From Halichondria panicea (taxonomy: Eukaryota > Porifera > Demospongiae > Suberitida > Halichondriidae): DNA of 64,000 nucleotides. Within the stretch, counting starts at the first letter, position 1. Each line of letters starts with the position of its first letter. Shown piece after piece: positions 57,576-64,000 of the stretch. The stretch lies in assembly GCF_963675165.1 (NCBI RefSeq), contig NC_087382.1, forward strand, positions 434,001 through 498,000. Reading direction: 5' to 3'. Position numbers and translations under genes: made by a program. Under the pieces are notes generated by a model. The model worked only from the letters and a program-made list of their open reading frames with translations. It did not search any database and was not told the DNA's origin.

Positions 57576-60500
57576 ATGGCTGCAATGTTTTCAGCTCTTC
57601 GAGATGACGCTAACTTGAGGGAGTTTGTGCTGGAGAATGTGGAGCACTTTGGAGAGGAGAGAGTTCTAGGAACTGGCTCCTATGGCTCTGTTCAAGAGGT
57701 CAGTCACTGCATGCTCTGCCGGTTTCTGTGCACTGTCTCTAGTGTATCTGCTAGCTATTCAAGTGTGACTGCCTCCATGCACAGGTGAAGATCAATGGTG
57801 AGGTGTATGCAGCCAAGAAGATCCATGAGGTTCTCCTGGAGACGGACGAGCATGGTGGAGTGGCCAACATAGATGGGAACTACCACCGAGAGTGTCGACT
57901 CATGGCTCGCATCCGTCACCCCAACATCACCCAGTTCATTGGGCTGTGTTTCGTGACTGGCTCTCGACTTCCCCTCCTGGTCATGGAGAGACTGGACTCA
58001 AGTCTGGACGATCTCCTGGAGTCCACCCCCAACATCCCCCTCTCTGTCTGCCAGTACATTCTGGTCTGTGTGGCCCGAGGGCTGCTCCACCTGCATCGTG
58101 AGTCTGTGGTCCATCGTGACCTCACTGCCAAGAACGTCCTGCTGACGGTATCTCTGAGAGCCAAGATCACAGACTTTGGTAACTCTCGTATCGTGAATCT
58201 GGAGCCTGGTCGACTGGCCAGGACTCTGACGAGGCTTCCTGGGACACTGGTGTACATGCCGCCCGAGGCCCTCTCTGACAGAGGCCACAGTGTGTACGGA
58301 CCCAGTCTGGACGTCTTCTCTTTCGGAGTGCTGCAATTGTTTGCACTCACACAAGTATGTGTGTGGTTACTGATACTCATTGGTAGATTCCATGGTTATT
58401 ATTATACCTGTACTCACCTGGCTGCCATAGCACTGCGTTTACACAACAAGTTATTATGCCTCGGTACGCATACACAAGCGAGGTATACTGTAGTGTGTGT
58501 GTGTGTAGACTGCTACAGCTGCTCAAGGATCAATGAAGTGCAAGTAAGAGTTTCTATCTTGGATTTAATTCGTGGATTTGCAAAATAATGCTTCGTTCTC
58601 GAGTTATGCCTAGTTTTGCTTACTTGGAATGCCATTGCAGCCTTTTCAGAAGAGTCCGTAGCAAAACTTGTTCACCGAGTGTTACTACTCTACTTAGTAG
58701 TTAGCTCTGCACTAGAACGCTATAGCTATTGGTAGCTGCAAGAGTGAGAAAAGAGCTTCAAGGCTCTGCTGACTTGCAGCTATTAAATTTAAATTTGAAC
58801 TTTTGGCATCGATCGTTTTTAACAACAATCATCGTCGATCATTACTCACTCTTTGAGTTTCCCTGTTACTGTATAGCGGGTATATTTCGAGGGTATAAAT
58901 TTTTGCGGATGGACCATTACAAAGGATTTCACGGATTTTATTTTTGTGGTCTGACTTCCAGCCTTCTGGCGCATGCGCACATCAACATGCAGCTGTACCT
59001 CCACACCGTTAGCCTCGAATCCATAATACTGAACACGCCTACTATTCATAAATTTTCGTGGGTATAAATTTTCGCGGTACAGGCTCAAATCCGCGAAAAC
59101 CGCGAACATTTATACCCTCGAAATATACCCGCTATACGGTATTCTGGATTCTGCATACATGCAGCAAAATTAAAATGTTGATCATGATCAATGTGTGTAT
59201 AAAAGCTAGCTATTATGTAGCTTTGGCACCTCCACCGAGGCATCAGCACCCGCGGTGCTTTCAATTAATTTCTTTCGTCGTATAAAAGCAGGCACTAAGA
59301 AGCTTGGACTTGCACGATGGCTGGCTCTACCGCGACCTTTATTCGAAGTAAAGCACCAGCTAAAGTTATCGTTTACCGGTCTCTGTTAAAAGTAGTTTGT
59401 TGTTTGTAATAAACTGAACAGTCCTCTGGTTTCATAGATATAGCACTTACGTACATTCCTTTGTAATGGAGTGTAACCTTATCCGTATTGTGGTATTGAA
59501 TATGTTGGGTAGATCCCCTAAATGGTTGACTTTGCCTTTTAAGATGTAGCCTCGGTCCCAGGCCGGAAGGGGGAAAAGTACGGCCGGGTATACCTATTGC
59601 ATGGGTAATAGTGCGCTACTAATTTACTCTCCGTAATCTGGAGAATCCCCTTTGTCTTTCGTTGTAAAGCACTTAGCCCTCTATTACGTTGGTCCAGGAG
59701 GCCTGCACACTTAGTCTGAAGAGGCTCTCATCATTGTCATCAACCTCTATGATGGTTGTATGGTCGGGATGTCTGATTCTGTACATGCAGGCTATAATTA
59801 TGGTGTTCCCAACTGCTACTTGCGAACCATTATAGAGGTAGATGACATTGATGGCCACTGTTCCCTACGTGTGTCAGACAATCCTAGTATGAGTCCTATG
59901 CATACTTACTACATATAGTATAATGGGATGCAGTATTTATATAGCCTGTGTCTCCAGAGGATCCTTATATTGGTTGCGTGCATAGAGCATTTATGTCCGG
60001 GAGGATCCTGCCATTGGATGCCATACTTGCATCAGAAAAGTTGAACCATGCAGGAACGAGGCTATACATATGATATTATGAGATTTAGCGCCTAGGCAAA
60101 TTGTATTTGCCTGGGCAATTAAATGACACATGTACGTACATATATGTACATACATGCAATCATGACACTCAGTATTGACATGCTCTTCTACTCCAGGTGT
60201 TTCCAGGAGATCTCCTTGCCCCCACGTACAGCGACCCCAACAACCCAGACCACCTCCTGGCTCGCTCAGAGTTTGAGCGTCGAGGTCCCTACACGGCTCT
60301 CCTTGAGAAGAGTATGGTGGGCGGACGTGAACACCTTCTGTTTCGTCTGGTGAGGGAGTGTCTGGCCAACACTCCAGAGAAAAGACCGGCCACCGCTGAG
60401 CTCCTCTCGTCTCTGGAGGAGGTGGGGAGGGAGATGGACGGAGAATTGCTCCAGCTGGACATTGCACGAGTGAAGACTGCCAGGACCCTCAGGGCAAAGG

Positions 60501-62645
60501 AGAAGAGGATAGAGGCTCTACAGGTGAGTCCAGTCCAGTGAGCTAGTGGGTGCAAGGGTCTGACACTGCAAGCTGTACTCTGTTCTCAGAGAGAGATGGT
60601 CGAGAAGGACAGGATATTGGAGAGGAAAGACGAGCAAATAGTACAAAAAGATGAGCAATTAACTGAGAAAGATGCACTTCTGGCACAAAAAGATGACCAA
60701 CTGGTGCAAAAAGACAACCAACTTGAACAGAAAGACGCACTTCTAGTAACAAAAGATGTTCAAGTAGCCGACAAAGATACTCAACTTGCTAGACAGCAAG
60801 AGGTCAGCAGAACCATATTACCAACTATTTTGTATGTTGATCCAACCATGCAATTTGAATACAGATATTGAATAGTGTCCGTGCCACCAAAGATGGTATG
60901 ATTGCTGACAAGGACAGACAACTCAGTGAACAAGAGTCAACAATCATTTCCCAGAGAGAGGCTGCTCTAGTTGAGAGGGACGCTCTCTCACAGGTATTAT
61001 AGTAGTCACCAAATGTACACACTCTTATACTCTAGTACTGTACAAGAGTGTAGAATTGTCCACTGCTACAATAATAATATTTACGTCTGTGTTTTGATTT
61101 GAAGATTTCTACCAACGTTCCCCTGTTTTCACTTTATTCAGATATTGAATAGTGTCCGTGCTAATGCTGCCACCAAAGATGGTGTGATTGCTGACAAGGA
61201 CAGACAACTCAGTGAACAAAAGTCAAGGATCACTGATCTCATTTCCCAGAGAGAGGCTGCTCTAGTTGAGAGGGACGCTCTCTCACAGGTATTATAGTAA
61301 TCACCAAATACACACACTTTTATACTCTAGTACTGTACATGAGTGCAGAATTGTCCACTGCTACAATAATATTCATGTCTGTGTTCTAATTAGAAGATTT
61401 CCACCAACGTTCCCCTGTACAGGCACACAGGGAACAGATTCAGCACAAAGATGCTGAGCTGGTCAGGAGAGACGCCATCATTCAACAGCAGAGACAAGTG
61501 ACACGAAACGCACCATTATAATAATTATTGCAGAGCTATAGTAGAAGCTTTGATCCGTTATAATCGTACTGTACATTCTAGTGGACTGGTGGGCGTCGCC
61601 TCTTAAGCTAATTAGAGAAAGTGATTTAGTGTGCATACAATTATTGCTACAAGTAACACTCGCTTGTTAGTAGACACTATCCTAATTACACTCATTCATT
61701 ATTCAGGATCCCCCTCCCAGAGAGTTGAGACCTCCACTCACTTTGAAATGGAGAAGAGGGAAAAACATGCCAATCAAGATGGGCAGCTCGGTACAGAGTG
61801 TTGTTATCGGTGACACGGTGTATGTCGGTGGAGGCAATGCAGTCAGTGATCGTGACGGATGTACAGTGATGAAGCTCGAGCAAAATCAATGGACCAAACT
61901 ACCAGAGTACACTGCCAAGTGGTTTGCTATGACGTCACACGCTAATCGACTAGTGCTGGTGGGAGGACTTGACACACGAAACAACAAACGAACCAATCAA
62001 TTTTCTATATTTGAGTCAGGGGAATGGACTCATCCGTACCCACTAATGAACATTGCTCGTTATTCCTCAACAGCTGTCTCCTTCAACAACCACATCATTG
62101 TAGCTGGTGGGGTTGATGGTAAAGGACAAACCTCCTCTGTGGAGGTGTTTGACGTGGCGTCAAGAAGATGGTACATTGCTCAGTCACTACCTAACCCACG
62201 AGCAGTACTGAAATCAACTCTCATAGGAAACACCCTCTACCTAATGGGAGGGTTCGATCACACTAGGAGGGCAACCAAGACAGTGCACCACGTCGACCTC
62301 AATGAACTGATTGCAAAGGCCCTTTTCAACCTGGACACACCCACTCTCTGGCAGACCTTACAGGAAGTACCACTCGAGCGTTCAGCCCCTCTCAGTATTG
62401 GGAGGTCACTATTAGCCGTTGGTGGAGCGAACGACAAAATCTTAACAAGTTCATCGATCCACCTCTACCAGCCTGACACCAGGAGGTGGGTGAAAGTGGG
62501 AGATCTGCCTACTGCACGATACTACTCCACATGCTCAGCACTTCCTAATGGAGAGGTTATTGTAGCCGGAGGAGAGACAAACGCTGATTACATTCAAACT
62601 GTGAACTTCTTGTCAATAAGTTTAATTGTTTTGTTTTGTACATAA
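57576..62645 (+). CDS. Locus 6: kinase - coiled coil - Kelch protein, no Death domain
   Basis: Eight exons, all phase 0: 57576-57698, 57785-58354, 60197-60523, 60590-60802, 60865-60993, 61142-61288, 61423-61497 and 61707-62645, giving 840 residues. ATG 57576 opens MAAMFSALRDDANLREFVLE, then glycine loop GTGSYG (32-37), Lys52 in AAKKI, HRDLTAKN with Asp153, DFG 171-173, MPPEAL and DVFSFGV. The kinase is GC-richer, spread over three exons and clearly different from the Death-kinase family. Exon 4 is a coiled coil of repeated QKD.QL units. Exons 5 and 6 are tandem duplicates (ILNSVRA...REAALVERDALSQ). Exon 7 and the Kelch exon match locus 3 closely. The donor after exon 7 (GTGACA) is weak. A chimera made by exon exchange is likely. 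Confidence 0.85.
58456..59262. mobile_element. MITE family A copy with nested family B element
   Basis: It runs from ATGCCTCGGTACGCATACAC to CACCGAGGCATCAGCACCCG and GGTGCTTTC in the second intron of locus 6. Positions 58867-59141 interrupt the A sequence between GTTTCCCTG and TTCTGCATA. Confidence 0.8.
58867..59141. mobile_element. MITE family B, best-preserved copy
   Basis: A 275-bp element, TACTGTATAGCGGGTATATT ... ATATACCCGCTATACGGTA, with TA at both edges and a long imperfect internal palindrome (GAGGGTATAAATT). Nested in MITE A, so younger than it. Confidence 0.85.
59263..60190. other. Locus 6 intron, no further gene
   Basis: About 59547-59575 carries a family D end (GTAGCCTCGGTCCCAGGCCG) without a clear partner. 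Nothing else recognised. Confidence 0.45.
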
Positions 62646-62928
62646 TTTGTCATGTTAACAACAACAATAATTATACATGATGTTTTTTCATGTTGTGAGA
62701 AATGCTTTTCTATCGTATAATCATTTTTCCAAAAAATTTCACTGTTTGTTGGGATTGTAAATTCTGGAAAAAACAATGACATGCATGCATGAGTTCGTAC
62801 ACATTATAATGTTTGCCCTGGATTGTAAAAGTAGTCGTTAAGAATATGACAATGATAGAATAGGCCGCAAAAACAGACAAAATGTGTGACAGTGTCATAA
62901 CAAGTTCAGGTTATTGGTTGGGGTCTTG

Positions 62929-63900
62929 TCCGAGGGTAGGGTGGACGCCTTCTCCCAGAATCCAAAGTCTATCTCCTCTTCCGAGCCAGACAGTAAGAGG
63001 TGGGGCTCAGAAACTGAGGGGTTAAAAAGTCACATGGTCATAGTCATACTGAGTGGAAGTTTGAGGGCTTAGGAAGTGGCGAGAAAGTTGAAAGTACTTG
63101 TAACACTACTATACTGGCTAAAAGAAGAAAAAAAATGTCTTACGATGAAAAGTACATTGTGACTACTAGAATAATCGTAAGGGTCAGCCTTTTGCCGTTG
63201 GATTAATTTTCACTGCACGCCATCATGTATTACTTACTTACATTATAGTAATACTAGAATAGAGTAAGTGATACCTTTTGTGGAGAGTGAGAGCTGCTGA
63301 GCTTTGACACTCTCCAGGAACTTGTCAAAGTCCTCCTCGTCCTGAGTCAGTGTTCTGTAGCCAGGATAAACAACACATGGACACATTCAAACTGGTAGTG
63401 TGATGAAGGGTCTGGTACACGTACTGTACAATGTCATGTACAAATATTGTGAGCTAGTGTTCTCAATTGACACATGTTTCCCTGTACACACCTAAACTGC
63501 GTACATTGAAGCATACCTTGTATACAAGTGCATGTACATACAGACTAGTAAGCATGCTAGGTTCCCATTCTTTGTACTGTACATTCAATAGTACGCAGTC
63601 GACTCATTGCACTGCATAACTACACATTATACACACGTACCTTGTTCTTGATGAAGGTTCCTCAGTAGCCCCTGTCCATGGACCCATGTCTTCAGACTGT
63701 CCCTCACTGCTTGTAGGCTGCTCACCAGACTGGAGGTGGGCTGCATGTAAGGGCTGCGTGTCAGGGGAGTTTTTAGTCTCTGATGACAGACCCTTCTCCA
63801 TACTGCTGAGGTCTGTTAGCGTCTGAGTGGCCAGTCTTAGCAGCATAGTAGGCCTAGAGGTGTGTGTGTGTGTGGGGGGGGGTCGTACATTGCACACCTT
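62929..63900 (-). pseudogene. Convergent partner gene, copy 3 (C-terminal exons)
   Basis: Minus strand: 63858-63643 (LTDLSSMEKGLSSETKNSPD, GEQPTSSEGQSEDMGPWTG, SSRTR), 63356-63275 (TLTQDEEDFDKFLESVKAQQ) and about 63025-62929 (SGSEEEIDFGFWEKASTL, ending NNLNLL and TGA). Phases of these three exons agree with each other. At the start of the first exon 17 bases present in the 46-kb copy (GAGGGGCCTCACGTAAA) are missing, which shifts the frame from AYYAAK. The gene converges on locus 6. The upstream part is outside the window. Acidic, unrecognised protein. Confidence 0.5.
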
Positions 63901-64000
63901 TAAATACATTACAGGGAAACACACATCATGTGCTGAATAGGACACACTATAGCTGACCTTGAATAACTTTAAGGGACTCTACAAAGTATGACACAAATGC

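Noticed and set aside
57916-58380. 154-residue minus-strand frame opposite the locus 6 kinase
   Set aside because: It is the antisense shadow of a GC-rich coding exon with intact kinase motifs on the plus strand.
1-64000. CRISPR arrays, tRNA or rRNA genes
   Set aside because: No regularly spaced direct repeats with unique spacers, no cloverleaf-type sequence and no rRNA core motifs were noticed by eye. A tRNA scan would be decisive.

Overview
The window looks like an AT-rich, intron-bearing animal genome, most likely a demosponge. Evidence is the GT-AG introns (many short), Death-domain/kinase/Kelch gene architecture, and a dense mixed load of DNA transposons, MITEs and degenerate LINEs. The species call is inference; no rRNA, tRNA, CRISPR or bacterial-style operon was seen.

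The backbone is a same-strand (+) array of one multidomain gene family built from exchangeable exons: (i) a noncoding leader exon, (ii) a Death-domain exon, (iii) one 807-nt exon carrying the kinase, (iv) a short linker exon, (v) optional coiled-coil exon(s), and (vi) one ~0.92-kb exon encoding a six-bladed Kelch propeller. Locus 1 (3708-7793) and locus 3 (41450-45501) are complete. Locus 2 is complete but has a ~14.3-kb first intron full of transposons (11883-12198, 26547-27516, 30734-31645). Locus 4 (49748-54892) lacks the kinase exon and has a 1-base Kelch frameshift. Locus 5 (36841-37765) is a Kelch-only pseudogene. Locus 6 (57576-62645) carries a different kinase without a Death domain, fused to extra coiled-coil exons and the same Kelch exon. 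A convergent minus-strand partner gene of unknown function recurs as damaged copies at about 45.7-46.4, 55.9-57.4 and 62.9-63.9 kb, next to family members.

Between and inside these genes lies a mobile-element record. A non-autonomous piggyBac-like element sits at TTAA inside a Crypton-like tyrosine recombinase gene (0-1.35 kb). There is a ZSWIM/MULE-type transposase relic (2.3-3.05 kb) and a Ulp1-protease/PHD gene relic (9.1-10.8 kb). A Mutator-like element carries a RecQ-like helicase fragment (13.55-14.34 kb). A complete Tigger element has a broken transposase but an intact antisense HIRAN-domain ORF (16.2-18.9 kb). A 2.9-kb TIR element contains an apparently intact 7-exon SAM-domain gene (19.65-22.53 kb). 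LINE fragments lie at about 23.5-26.2, 39.2-40.8 and 47.7-49.2 kb. Five MITE families (A-E below) recur, several with exact target-site duplications or with empty sites visible in a paralogous intron.

The Death-kinase-Kelch proteins look like modular intracellular signalling or sensor proteins (propeller for ligand binding, kinase and Death domain for output). Their duplication, exon loss and exon swapping suggest a rapidly evolving locus. An immune role is inference only.
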